The notes under the pieces were generated by a model that saw nothing but the letters and a program-made list of their open reading frames with translations, was not told the DNA's origin and searched no databases. Positions 8,338 to 17,015 of a DNA stretch of 64,000 bases are shown here, piece by piece. The position numbers and the translations under genes are program-made. The stretch's first letter is position 1; every line of letters starts with the position of its first letter. Source of the stretch: an uncultured Duncaniella sp. (lineage in GTDB: Bacteria > Bacteroidota > Bacteroidia > Bacteroidales > Muribaculaceae); assembly GCA_910584825.1 (NCBI GenBank), contig CAJUCI010000006.1:1-64000 (forward strand), read 5' to 3'.

Positions 8338-9660
8338 TTAATATAGATTGACAAGTGATGTGCCGGGATAATAATGAGAGAGTATGGCGTCATAGCAATA
8401 ACCTTTTTCACCCATGACTGCCGCGCCTATCTGACACAGGCCCACGCCGTGGCCCCATCCTGCGCCGCGCAAGGTGAAGGCGGCGGGTGTCTCGGCCCCG
8501 TTTTCAAAATGACGCTCTACGGTGAATGCCGAGCTCATGAGGTGAGATTCCGACAGCGTGCGGCGTATCATTAGCTCCTTGCCTATGGTCACCTCGCCTT
8601 GTGTGCCGACTATGCGGAGTCGCACAATGCGTCCCGAGCTTCCGCGCTCCACAGGTATGAGGTCTATGATTTCGCCAAGTTCAAAACCACCTCGTGATTT
8701 TATCAGACCCGACAGCCGTTCCTGAGTGTAATGCTCGGTCCAGCGATAAAAGTCAGGCCGCTCAAGGTCATAACCGTTGAGCACTTGCGAGAGTATGCGT
8801 TCGTTACGGGTATTGCAGAAGGCTTCGGGTGACGACTCTATCCATCGGCGGGCCACTGATTCGTCCGACAGGTCAGGCAACGAGGTGCCTTCGACATCAT
8901 CGCGACGCGCAACGAGGTAGGGTAGTGGTGTGTCGTCCCAGCATGATTCGAACCGCTCGAAAGCTCCGCCGCAACATTTGGAAAAGCGTGCATCGCACAG
9001 CTCTCCGTCATACATCAGCACCCGGCCTCGGGTGTCGGCGACCGCACTTGCGGCCACGGCACTCGACACGCGCGATACTCCCTGGTAACGCTGGCAATGG
9101 TCGTCGGCACATACGTCAAACAGGTCATGGTCCTCGTGGTCCCACCAGCGTATTATTTCGGTGGTGTTGCTCACGTTTGTCCGTCGTGAGGATTTCTTAT
9201 CTTGCGTCGCCCGATTCTGCATCTGCTTCAGCAGCCATGAGCGTGAGATTACGGCATGGGCACGCAGGAGCGGGAGAGAGGAGGTGGCCCTCATCTCGCT
9301 TGATATGACCGAGACAAGGTAATCCTCTACCTTGACTACATTTATCGCTGTAATCCTGCCGTCATTGACAATCAGCCTCAATGCTCCTCGGAAACGCTGG
9401 TTTTCCTTGCGTTCCCAATGGAAATCGACTCCGATGGTGACACCCTCGAGTTCAAACGAGTCGCCGTCATATGATGTCGGTGTAAATTCAAGGGTTGTGT
9501 ACGCTTTGCCGTTCCAGATAAAGGATATCCCCGAATCTGACACGGTGACGTTTTGCTTGCCTGACACCACCTGTACGTCAGGTGTGGAGTATATGCCGGT
9601 AAGCTCAAATGTGATTGTCTTGTCTGACAGTATGCCTACTGCCACTTCGGGCTCTCTCAT
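8338..9660 (-). CDS. SpoIID/LytB-domain protein (peptidoglycan glycan-strand cleavage)
   Basis: 440 residues. The SpoIID/LytB core is clear: VEDYLVSVISSEM (near 107), LRAHAVISRSWLLKQ, RGRVLMYDGELCDARFSKCC (Cys-rich, near 210-230) and the C-terminal GWGHGVGLCQIGAAVMGEKG. SpoIID family members are lytic transglycosylases acting on denuded glycan, or amidase enhancers (LytB). No signal peptide is obvious at the chosen start (MREPEVAVG). The ATG overlaps the DUF4922 stop codon (ATGA). In this operon it could process glycan stripped of peptides by the upstream amidase; that link is inference. Confidence 0.88.
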   Translation of the reverse strand: MREPEVAVGILSDKTITFELTGIYSTPDVQVVSGKQNVTVSDSGISFIWNGKAYTTLEFTPTSYDGDSFELEGVTIGVDFHWERKENQRFRGALRLIVNDGRITAINVVKVEDYLVSVISSEMRATSSLPLLRAHAVISRSWLLKQMQNRATQDKKSSRRTNVSNTTEIIRWWDHEDHDLFDVCADDHCQRYQGVSRVSSAVAASAVADTRGRVLMYDGELCDARFSKCCGGAFERFESCWDDTPLPYLVARRDDVEGTSLPDLSDESVARRWIESSPEAFCNTRNERILSQVLNGYDLERPDFYRWTEHYTQERLSGLIKSRGGFELGEIIDLIPVERGSSGRIVRLRIVGTQGEVTIGKELMIRRTLSESHLMSSAFTVERHFENGAETPAAFTLRGAGWGHGVGLCQIGAAVMGEKGYCYDAILSHYYPGTSLVNLY

Positions 9661-10601
9661 TTCGGTAGTCGCTTGATTAGTTCCTGAAATTCATCGTGGG
9701 TGTATGCCACCTCGGCATATATCGCTGTCATCGTTTTTTCATCCAGTCGGTTATAGTCCTCGATTCTTGAGGTGATGAATCGCCCCATCATCTCAAGCGA
9801 GGCCGGACTGACCAGCATCTGCCCTTCGGCCGTACCATAGCACTCGGGGCGATGACGTTTGCGCGGGATTATGACAACGCGCGTCACTTCAGCATTCTTT
9901 CTGAACGCCACAACATTCATCATCGGCTCAGACGAGTCATCATCCTTAGGGAGTAAGCCTGTTACAGCCTCATACATCGGTATAATATCATTGTCACTCC
10001 TGATGTCTAAAATGAAATATCCGAACGGTGACATATTGGGGCGTGGAATGTATATGCTGCTTTTGCCGATTGCGGTGTGCTTTATAAGGTATTCATCCTT
10101 AATATTGAAATTATCTGCCCCGATATAGTCAACAGCCTGAAAATGCATATGGTCAGGAGCTGACGCCCCGCATTTAGGCCCGTTGTAGAAAATGGCCATC
10201 TCATACAATTTGCGGGCCAGTTGCACCATGTCGTGAATGCGGCTGCCGAGCGATTGCTGAACATGCTCCTTATTGACTATCGTAAAATGAATGTAATCAG
10301 CGGGATAGGGGTTGACAAGTATTTCATAGTCACCCCAGTCTACGGCATCCTGCTCTGACGGACGGGCCGACTTGCACAGGAAACAAGCCCGCTCCCCTCT
10401 GGCAATCGAGTCGAGATTGGCCGAGAGCGAGGCTTTACGGTAGTTCAGAAGTGTTTTTCCCGCTTTCCAAAAGCAGTTGTCAAATAAAAACTCCTTGGAG
10501 GGCGCAAGCTCAAATTTCTCGTGATTGTCGGAAAACAGCGGCCAATTCCTATTTTGGGAGTTAAAGAGTTTGTCGGCCTTGTCCTGCAAGCTCGGCATCA
10601 T
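9657..10601 (-). CDS. DUF4922 protein, HIT/GalT-like fold
   Basis: About 314 residues, no signal peptide, predicted cytoplasmic. Residues ~85-170 contain a CFLC pair (RACFLCKSARP), then NPYPADYIHFTIV and DHMHFQAVD, which resemble the histidine-triad/galactose-1-phosphate uridylyltransferase superfamily. That suggests a nucleotidyl-transfer or phosphorylase reaction on a sugar phosphate, but no activity is established that I know of. The frame is open to 10616, but the ATG at 10601 forms an ATGA overlap with the upstream glycosyltransferase stop and has AGGA about 10 bases before it, so I prefer it. Tight coupling to a GT2 gene and to peptidoglycan salvage genes suggests nucleotide-sugar chemistry on recycled sugars. 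Confidence 0.75.
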   Translation of the reverse strand: MMPSLQDKADKLFNSQNRNWPLFSDNHEKFELAPSKEFLFDNCFWKAGKTLLNYRKASLSANLDSIARGERACFLCKSARPSEQDAVDWGDYEILVNPYPADYIHFTIVNKEHVQQSLGSRIHDMVQLARKLYEMAIFYNGPKCGASAPDHMHFQAVDYIGADNFNIKDEYLIKHTAIGKSSIYIPRPNMSPFGYFILDIRSDNDIIPMYEAVTGLLPKDDDSSEPMMNVVAFRKNAEVTRVVIIPRKRHRPECYGTAEGQMLVSPASLEMMGRFITSRIEDYNRLDEKTMTAIYAEVAYTHDEFQELIKRLPK

Positions 10602-11920
10602 TTCTTTTCCTGACATTTCTTTCGGGCTTTAAGTTCGAGAGTGCGGATAGAATCCTTGTAATAATTGTTGCGGTTTATGCGGTCGCGGCTGAGTGCATGG
10701 TCGGTGTTGTCCTCCCATCGGCGGCACAGGTATAGCGATTCGTATATCCTCCCTATATGGTACTGACGACTGATGGCCAGCCCCATAGCATAATCCTCGC
10801 CGTAACATACATCGGGGAATCCGATGGAACGCGCTATGGGGGCGTAGAATGCCCTCGGTGCCCCAAGTCCGTTGATGCGGAGCGCGTTGTTGGCTCCGTT
10901 CTCATCAGTCCACTCGGCATGGTCAATGAGACCTGGAGGCAATATGTTGCGGCCAAAGTCGGTCAGAGTGTACGAGCCTATGACCATTGCGCAGTTCTCG
11001 GCTCTGAATTTGCCGACAATTTTTTGAAGAGTGTCGGGCGAACTGTACAGGTCGTCGCTGTCAAGCTGAACGGCGAAACGTCCGCAATATTCCGAGTTGA
11101 TGGCTATATTCCAGCATCCGCCGATGCCGATTGAAGGGTAGGGCATATCGACCGTGCCGATTACATGCAGTTTTGAATTGGATTTGGCCATGTCGGCAAG
11201 AATTTCCGCCGTGCCGTCGTCGCTACGGTTATCCACCACGATTACGTTGTAGGGGAAATCGGCAATTTGACCGAGGGCTGAATTGACAGCGTCGGCGATA
11301 GTGCGTCGGCGGTTTCTTACCGGGATTATAACGCTTGCCTCGACCGGGAATACACCTTCAGACACATCAATGCTCTTGCGGTCGCTCGGGGATATGTATG
11401 CTCCGATTCTTTTCAGATGGTCGGTGGCGGCTCTTTCCATTTCCAACTGCGAGGTGCGGTTTCTTGGGTCGACATAGGCAAAATGAGCCTCCTCACTGTT
11501 GACATTGCCCCCCTTCTCGACATAGTAAAGCGGCTCGGGGCAATATGTCGGCGCGCCGATGCATGTGAGCCTGAGCCATAGGTCATACCATCCGGCTGCA
11601 TCATATTCATGCATTGACTCCGCAAGTGCTTTTACCATGTCGGACGCTCTGACCATTACCATCTTTCCAAAATCAAAATCATCACGCAGCGAGCCCTCTT
11701 GCCATGGATTCACCCTGCGCAGTTCGCCATCCTCGATATAGTCACTGTAGACAAACGGAGCCTCTGACATCTCCAACGCCTGGCGCATACGTTCGCGCCC
11801 GCGGTAGCAAAAGGCGGTGCTTTCGTCAGTGAGATTTATGAGGATATATCCATCATGTGCGGTCAGATTCTTCAACGCCTGAGTGGATAGGCGTGAATGC
11901 TTTTTCGATGATTTTTCCAT
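10598..11920 (-). CDS. Family-2 glycosyltransferase with degenerate extra N-terminal half-domain
   Basis: About 440 residues. A complete GT2 (GT-A) domain starts near residue 175 (ASVIIPVRNRRRTIADAVNS), with VVDNRSDDGTAEI, the metal-binding DSDD (FAVQLDSDDLY) and a C-terminal GEDYAMGLAISR segment like the galactosyltransferase acceptor half. The first ~150 residues look like a second GT-A remnant lacking the nucleotide-binding part (FVYSDYIEDG, YDLWLRLTCIG). The frame is open to 12004, but that start would overlap the amidase gene; the ATG at 11920 begins MEKSSKKHSRL. No membrane segment is visible. Acceptor and donor are unknown; the 4-base overlap with DUF4922 implies a joint function. Confidence 0.8.
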   Translation of the reverse strand: MEKSSKKHSRLSTQALKNLTAHDGYILINLTDESTAFCYRGRERMRQALEMSEAPFVYSDYIEDGELRRVNPWQEGSLRDDFDFGKMVMVRASDMVKALAESMHEYDAAGWYDLWLRLTCIGAPTYCPEPLYYVEKGGNVNSEEAHFAYVDPRNRTSQLEMERAATDHLKRIGAYISPSDRKSIDVSEGVFPVEASVIIPVRNRRRTIADAVNSALGQIADFPYNVIVVDNRSDDGTAEILADMAKSNSKLHVIGTVDMPYPSIGIGGCWNIAINSEYCGRFAVQLDSDDLYSSPDTLQKIVGKFRAENCAMVIGSYTLTDFGRNILPPGLIDHAEWTDENGANNALRINGLGAPRAFYAPIARSIGFPDVCYGEDYAMGLAISRQYHIGRIYESLYLCRRWEDNTDHALSRDRINRNNYYKDSIRTLELKARKKCQEKK

Positions 11921-11957
11921 TGCGAAGAAATGTGTGATGATTGGGGCGGTTGGTTGA

Positions 11958-14825
11958 TTACGATTTACGTTTGCGTTTACGGCGCGGTTCGCTTGTCGAT
12001 GCAAGTTCGGCAGGCTCGCGGAACAGCATGATGCCGTCAGAATCTACAGTTCCCGGCAGAAGCGAATCCTCCTCGGGAGGCATTAGCGTACCTGCGATTA
12101 CCTTTATCGCTTCACGCGCAGCCACGGCCACAGGCTTGACTGACAGGAATGACAGTATCTGAGCCATAAGCCGGGCGCGGGCTTGCGGCTCGGCAATCGT
12201 CTCATACGGAAATCCCATCGCCACGACCCTGTGGGTGTTTGATGCCATCGCTATTCCGGCGGCATAGTCATTCTCGGCATAGCGGAGTATGACCGTGCCG
12301 TGCGATGAGTCGGCCGGGGTAAACGTTTCAGGCGATTCAACGGCGTAACAGTCGGATGAGAGTGTCTGATTAAACCCGAATTTGAGGCCGCCGTTAAACT
12401 GCTGGAATTTCGACTTGACTTCCTTGACTTTGCCTGTCGCTGTGGCCTTAGCCTGACGCCAGTCTATCCCGAGCACACTGTGGGCAAATTCCCTGTCGGC
12501 CTGTGCCACTGACGGCATACTGAACTTATTGTCAAAGAGGTCGGTGCCTATGTAGCTGCCGCTTACAAACAGGGCCGACCCTGCGTCGGAAAGTTCGGTG
12601 AGCCGCTGCTTCATTTCTGCCGTAAACGGCTTATAGTGCGTCTTGGATGATGTGCCCACAGTAATCTCCTTCTGCTTTCCGAGTATGAGGTCCACGATAC
12701 GGGGCGCGTCGGTCGACTTCACAAACGCGTCAGCACTCGAAGAGATGAACGAGTGACCGGCGGCGCGGATATCTACACCGTGGGTGTACACAAAATCAAA
12801 AGTGTTGCCTGCTATCACCTCGGTCTCATGAGTGGCGCGGCTTGCTCCGTGGCCGGGAGCATCGTTTGATTTCCAAGGCTCGTTGGGGCGGAATTCGGTC
12901 TGGGCTCCTGTGAATAGCACATCACTGATGTATGGCACGCCGTGGTCCTCTTCGTAATCGAATCCCACATGGCCATCACGATACACCTCCGCCGGGCCTG
13001 ATACACGTGTGAAGCCGTTGACTATCGTCACCTGCTCCTTCCCGTCAGGTATATGGCAAAGGGCAAGCACCTCGGAGGGAAAACTACGGCCACCGTCGTT
13101 GGCGGCGACAACCTTGTAGCTGTATATACGGCTGTCCTCGGGCGTGACTGAAAGGTAGCAGTCGTCGGTAATGGCAAGTTCGGCAAACGCGCCGTCATCG
13201 ACACGCTCATATACGATATAGTATTTCGCCTTGGCTGTCGGTTCAAGCGGGTCGTCGGTCGGTACCCATTTCAGCATATAGTCGCCGTTGCCGCCCGATA
13301 TGGAGAACTGCTGCACAGGCAGAGGCTCCACCACATAGGGTGTGCCTTCGGTCTGATGCAGATATTTTAGCATACCTTTATATATGGCTCTGCTGACATG
13401 AAAGCGGAAATTTGGGTCAAGGCCATAGCGCATATCGGCAAAATTCTGATGGCTCAACAGCTCAAGCAGCATCGCCGGCACCTGAGGTTCGCGAGCCTCG
13501 TGATATTGCTTGTCGCGGAGCTTGCGGCGGGTCCACTGCGGGTCATACAGCTGCCATATGTCGTCGATGATTTGATTGGTGACCGTATTAGCATACGTCA
13601 CTGATGTCTTGCGGCTCTTGCCGTTGCCGAGCGAGCCTCCCGCAGTCGACACGATAGGTAGAGTGCCTATTGTAGTGGTCTCGTCAGAAGTCGTACCGGC
13701 GTCGGTGTGAAGTGCGAATGATAAATCCACAGGTATGCCGAGCCCTTTCTGCCCGGGGAGCGACTTTGACCCTCCCGCAAGATAGTTCACCCACATGCCA
13801 CGGGATTTATAGTCATCCTCATAGTCATTTGTGCCGTCGGTGATTGAGTAGACGCTTGAGGGGATGCCGGCCCACTGCATCCAGTAGCGTGCCCCCTCGG
13901 TAAAGCGTGGATATCCGCTCGTGCCGTCATTCTCGCTTCCGCCACGGTTGATGTTGCCTATGCCGCCGCCAATCTTCACAGCATCGGCTGTGACAATCTT
14001 ATTATCCTCGTCTGATACGTTCAGCAGCTCTACCACAGGAGTTTTCCCCTTCTCAAACGGGAATGTGCCGAGATACACCCATGTGCCGCCACCCATCGTC
14101 TGGTTGACCTGAAACTCCTCAGTGCCGCGCAAAGAGTTCACCCTATAACGTGCGTCACGTGCACTTTCGGGTAATGATGCGTAACTTACGTAGAGCGCGT
14201 ACTCGCCGCGTTTGGGTATGTCGGCTGTCCATGTCGCTGTCGAGGCTTTTGCGGCATCTTTCACGGTGGAGACACCGCGAAGAGTCCCCTGGTTGAACGG
14301 ATTGGTCGTGCCGCTCAGGATGGAGTTTTTATATGCAAAGCCTTTGGTATTACTAATGGTGTTCCAATGTTTGCTTCCATCTTTCTCCTTGTAGCCGTTT
14401 TGTGCTCGGCCACCGTCGGCGTCTACAATTACTTCGACAGTGGATGTGTCACGCTCACGCGGCATCATCACATACGCTCCGGCATTCTCGAGCATCGGCA
14501 CGAGATAGGGGTAAACGTAACTGACCGAATACAGGTCCTCGACGGTTCCGAGCAGACGGCCGCGCTGCCATTGCCAGCGGTCCTCCTTCGCATCGTAATA
14601 GCGGCCATGACTTGCCCACAGCGCGATGTTCTTGCCATCAAGTCCTTCGGGAGCATCGGGGGCATCGATGCGCGTGACAAACGGGCCGGATGTGCGAGGC
14701 TCGGCTTTTACTGTGTTTGTGACCTTGGCCTTCCGGCCGGTCTTTTTCCTTGGCTTGCGTTGGGCTGCCGGACAGGCTAAAGTCGTCACAAGCAATATTA
14801 TGATGAGAGTCAGATAATGCTTCAT
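11958..14825 (-). CDS. Secreted N-acetylmuramoyl-L-alanine amidase-like protein with golvesin-type insert
   Basis: 955 residues with a signal peptide (MKHYLTLIIILLVTTLACPA). An Amidase_3-like zinc fold appears split: NIALWASHGRYYD (H73), then after an insert FALHTDAG (H373, D375) and AMLLELLSHQNFADM with the late glutamate. The insert (~180-288: GEYALYVSYASLP, then GGGTWVYLGTFPFEKG) is the golvesin/xanthan-lyase C-terminal-like beta domain. A fibronectin type III-like domain follows (~500-600), then ~350 residues resembling a class-I amidotransferase-like fold of unknown role. The frame extends to 14984, but the signal peptide fixes the start at 14825. First gene of the seven-gene operon; it should cut stem peptides from murein in the periplasm or outside the cell. 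Such proteins are often mislabelled xanthan lyase. Confidence 0.82.
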   Translation of the reverse strand: MKHYLTLIIILLVTTLACPAAQRKPRKKTGRKAKVTNTVKAEPRTSGPFVTRIDAPDAPEGLDGKNIALWASHGRYYDAKEDRWQWQRGRLLGTVEDLYSVSYVYPYLVPMLENAGAYVMMPRERDTSTVEVIVDADGGRAQNGYKEKDGSKHWNTISNTKGFAYKNSILSGTTNPFNQGTLRGVSTVKDAAKASTATWTADIPKRGEYALYVSYASLPESARDARYRVNSLRGTEEFQVNQTMGGGTWVYLGTFPFEKGKTPVVELLNVSDEDNKIVTADAVKIGGGIGNINRGGSENDGTSGYPRFTEGARYWMQWAGIPSSVYSITDGTNDYEDDYKSRGMWVNYLAGGSKSLPGQKGLGIPVDLSFALHTDAGTTSDETTTIGTLPIVSTAGGSLGNGKSRKTSVTYANTVTNQIIDDIWQLYDPQWTRRKLRDKQYHEAREPQVPAMLLELLSHQNFADMRYGLDPNFRFHVSRAIYKGMLKYLHQTEGTPYVVEPLPVQQFSISGGNGDYMLKWVPTDDPLEPTAKAKYYIVYERVDDGAFAELAITDDCYLSVTPEDSRIYSYKVVAANDGGRSFPSEVLALCHIPDGKEQVTIVNGFTRVSGPAEVYRDGHVGFDYEEDHGVPYISDVLFTGAQTEFRPNEPWKSNDAPGHGASRATHETEVIAGNTFDFVYTHGVDIRAAGHSFISSSADAFVKSTDAPRIVDLILGKQKEITVGTSSKTHYKPFTAEMKQRLTELSDAGSALFVSGSYIGTDLFDNKFSMPSVAQADREFAHSVLGIDWRQAKATATGKVKEVKSKFQQFNGGLKFGFNQTLSSDCYAVESPETFTPADSSHGTVILRYAENDYAAGIAMASNTHRVVAMGFPYETIAEPQARARLMAQILSFLSVKPVAVAAREAIKVIAGTLMPPEEDSLLPGTVDSDGIMLFREPAELASTSEPRRKRKRKS

Positions 14826-14918
14826 ATTCTTAGGGTACCGCTTATAGGTATAGAACAACCATGTCAAGCCTTTCGCATTACGCTTTGACATTATTTTCAC
14901 TATAGGCGGTTCATTCGT

Positions 14919-14949
14919 CAAAATTACTAAAATATTGTCATTGCTCAAA
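14919..14949 (-). promoter_or_regulatory. Promoter of the peptidoglycan-salvage operon
   Basis: Minus strand: TTTG (14946-14949), 19 bases, TAATTTTG (14919-14926). The start site would be near 14913, with a leader of about 88 bases before the amidase ATG. It lies back to back with the dnaN promoter in the 294-base divergent region. Confidence 0.6.
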
Positions 14950-15025
14950 GATTGTTTGTCAAAAATCAGACAGGATTGTAACATTCGGTCGCTTTGATTT
15001 TTATTTATGTCCGATAAGCCACATC

Positions 15026-15056
15026 TTGCATGGAAACTGAAAAATGATTATCTTTG
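15026..15056 (+). promoter_or_regulatory. Promoter of the dnaN operon
   Basis: TTG at 15026-15028 (CTTG) followed after 20 bases by TATCTTTG (15049-15056). The leader is about 58 bases. The -7 box is a full match and the -33 box is one base off. Confidence 0.6.
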
Positions 15057-15119
15057 CATGATTGTAAGCCTTCGGGCTGCATGTCATTTCAGTAAGAATA
15101 AAAAACTTTATAATCATAT

Positions 15120-16250
15120 ATGAAATATACAGTCCCCAGCAAGACGCTTCACTCGTTTGCATCGGCGGTGAGCAAGGTGATTAATGCCAAGAACGCCATC
15201 ACAATTCTCAATAATTTCCTCTTCTCGATAAAGGGGAATGTCCTCACTATCACTGCATGTGACGGTGAGAATACGCTGTGCGCACGCATTCCCATAATGG
15301 ACGTGGAAGGAGAGGGCGATTTCTGCATCGATGCCCGCCGTGTGGTAGAGCTGCTCCGCGTTATGCCCGAGCAGGAGCTACATTTCAATGTCGATGACAG
15401 CACTCTTGCCGTGGAGATGACTCACCCCAACGGTTCATACAAGTTCATGGGCCTTCCGGGTAGCGAATATCCCATACTCAAGAAGGTGGCTCAGGAAGGT
15501 GCCAAGACCTTCAAGACATCAGGCTCATCACTGCTGAGAGGACTTGAGTACACATCGTTTGCCGCCGGTACCGATATGCTCCGTCCGCAGATGACAGGCG
15601 TGTACTGGGACATCAAGCCCGACCGACTCATTTTTGTAGCCACCGATACACATAAACTTGTGAAGTTTGAGGACGAAAGCATCGTTTCGGGTATCGAGGG
15701 CTCGTTTATCCTCCCCAACAAGTCGACCAACGTGTTCCGCTCGGTGTTCAGCAAGGATGAAGAGGTGACTGTGACGCTTGACCCCGAGCGTGGCGTTACT
15801 TTCGAGACCGACACATTCACATTTGACAGCCGACTTATAAAGGGTCGTTTCCCCGACTACACACGTGTAATACCCGAGAACAATCCCTATACGCTCACTA
15901 TCAATCGCCATCAGTTCACTACAGCTGTGCGTCGAGTGAGCCTCTTTGTCGATGAGGGTCACGGTCTAATCAAATTCCGCGTGACTCCCGACAAGCTGAC
16001 TATCAAGGCGTCTGACAACGAATACAACACTTCTGGATACGAGACCCTCTCAGCCGATTTCACAGGCAACGAGATGATTATCGGTTTCAGCTCGAGCTAT
16101 CTTACCGAGCTTGCATCGGTACTTTGGACTGACGACATCATCTTCCGTCTCGCCGACCCTTCGCGTCCGGCAGTGATAGTCCCCACCGAGGACAAGGCTG
16201 ACACCAAGCTCACCATGCTTCTCATGCCCATGAACGTGCAGGAATTCTAA
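15120..16250 (+). CDS. dnaN: DNA polymerase III sliding clamp (beta subunit)
   Basis: 376 residues, the normal clamp length with three repeated clamp domains. It begins MKYTVPSKTLHSFASAVSKV and includes ITACDGENTLCARIPI and the CLPM-like C-terminus (TMLLMPMNVQEF). The homodimeric ring tethers DNA polymerase III, and also MutS, ligase and other partners, to DNA. It starts a co-directional run with a 3'-5' exonuclease gene only 3 bases downstream, then coaBC, a DUF4835 gene, recN and rlmB. It is not next to dnaA here, unlike in many other phyla. Confidence 0.97.
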   Translation: MKYTVPSKTLHSFASAVSKVINAKNAITILNNFLFSIKGNVLTITACDGENTLCARIPIMDVEGEGDFCIDARRVVELLRVMPEQELHFNVDDSTLAVEMTHPNGSYKFMGLPGSEYPILKKVAQEGAKTFKTSGSSLLRGLEYTSFAAGTDMLRPQMTGVYWDIKPDRLIFVATDTHKLVKFEDESIVSGIEGSFILPNKSTNVFRSVFSKDEEVTVTLDPERGVTFETDTFTFDSRLIKGRFPDYTRVIPENNPYTLTINRHQFTTAVRRVSLFVDEGHGLIKFRVTPDKLTIKASDNEYNTSGYETLSADFTGNEMIIGFSSSYLTELASVLWTDDIIFRLADPSRPAVIVPTEDKADTKLTMLLMPMNVQEF

Positions 16251-16253
16251 GTT

Positions 16254-17015
16254 ATGCAGCTCAATCTTAAAAAACCGATTATATTCTTCGACCTCGAGAC
16301 TACCGGCGTGGATGTCACTCACGACCGTATAGTGGAGATTTCACTTATTAAGGTGATGCCCTCGGGTGAGGAGATTGAAAAGACCCGTCGCGTCAATCCC
16401 GGCATACCCATTCCGGCAGAGGCTACGGCAGTGCATCATATCACTGACGAGGATGTGGCCAATGAGCCTACGTTCCGTCAGATTGCCAAGTCGCTTGCCA
16501 ACGAGATGGTGGGTTGCGACATCGCCGGCTATAACTCCAACCGTTTCGACATCCCTATGCTCGACCAGGAGTTTCAGCGGGCCGGTGTGAAGTTTGACTT
16601 CTCCAAAGCGCGCTTTGTGGATGTCCAGACCATATTCCACAAGAAGGAGCAGCGCACACTTGTAGCGGCCTATCGTTTCTACTGCGGTAAGGAACTCGAT
16701 GGGGCGCACTCGGCCAATGCAGACACCCGTGCCACTCTCGAGGTGCTCAAGTCGCAGCTCGACCGTTACGATGACCTGCCCAACGACATTGAGGAACTGA
16801 GCAAATACTCGCAGATAAACCGCAATGTCGACTTCATGGGTCGCCTGATATACAATGACGATGACAAAGAGGTGATAAACTTCGGAAAGCACAAGGGAAA
16901 ACTTGCCGAGGAGATTCTGAAGAAAGAGCCGGGTTACTATGACTGGATTATGAAGAGTGACTTTGCCCAGAACACCAAGGATTGTTTCACACGCATAAGG
17001 CTGAGAATCAAATGA
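16254..17015 (+). CDS. DnaQ-like 3'-5' exonuclease (DEDDh)
   Basis: 253 residues. The exonuclease fold spans ~8-170: motif I FFDLETTGVD (catalytic D and E), motif II in the YNSNRFDIPMLDQEF region, and motif III with HSANADTRATLE (H and D). This is the proofreading subunit (epsilon) family of DNA polymerase III. A C-terminal ~60-residue extension (FGKHKGKLAEEILKKEPGYYDWI) is a small domain common in Bacteroidota DnaQ homologues. It sits between dnaN (3-base gap) and coaBC (ATGA overlap), so a replication-proofreading role is likely; a repair exonuclease is the alternative. Confidence 0.88.
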   Translation: MQLNLKKPIIFFDLETTGVDVTHDRIVEISLIKVMPSGEEIEKTRRVNPGIPIPAEATAVHHITDEDVANEPTFRQIAKSLANEMVGCDIAGYNSNRFDIPMLDQEFQRAGVKFDFSKARFVDVQTIFHKKEQRTLVAAYRFYCGKELDGAHSANADTRATLEVLKSQLDRYDDLPNDIEELSKYSQINRNVDFMGRLIYNDDDKEVINFGKHKGKLAEEILKKEPGYYDWIMKSDFAQNTKDCFTRIRLRIK

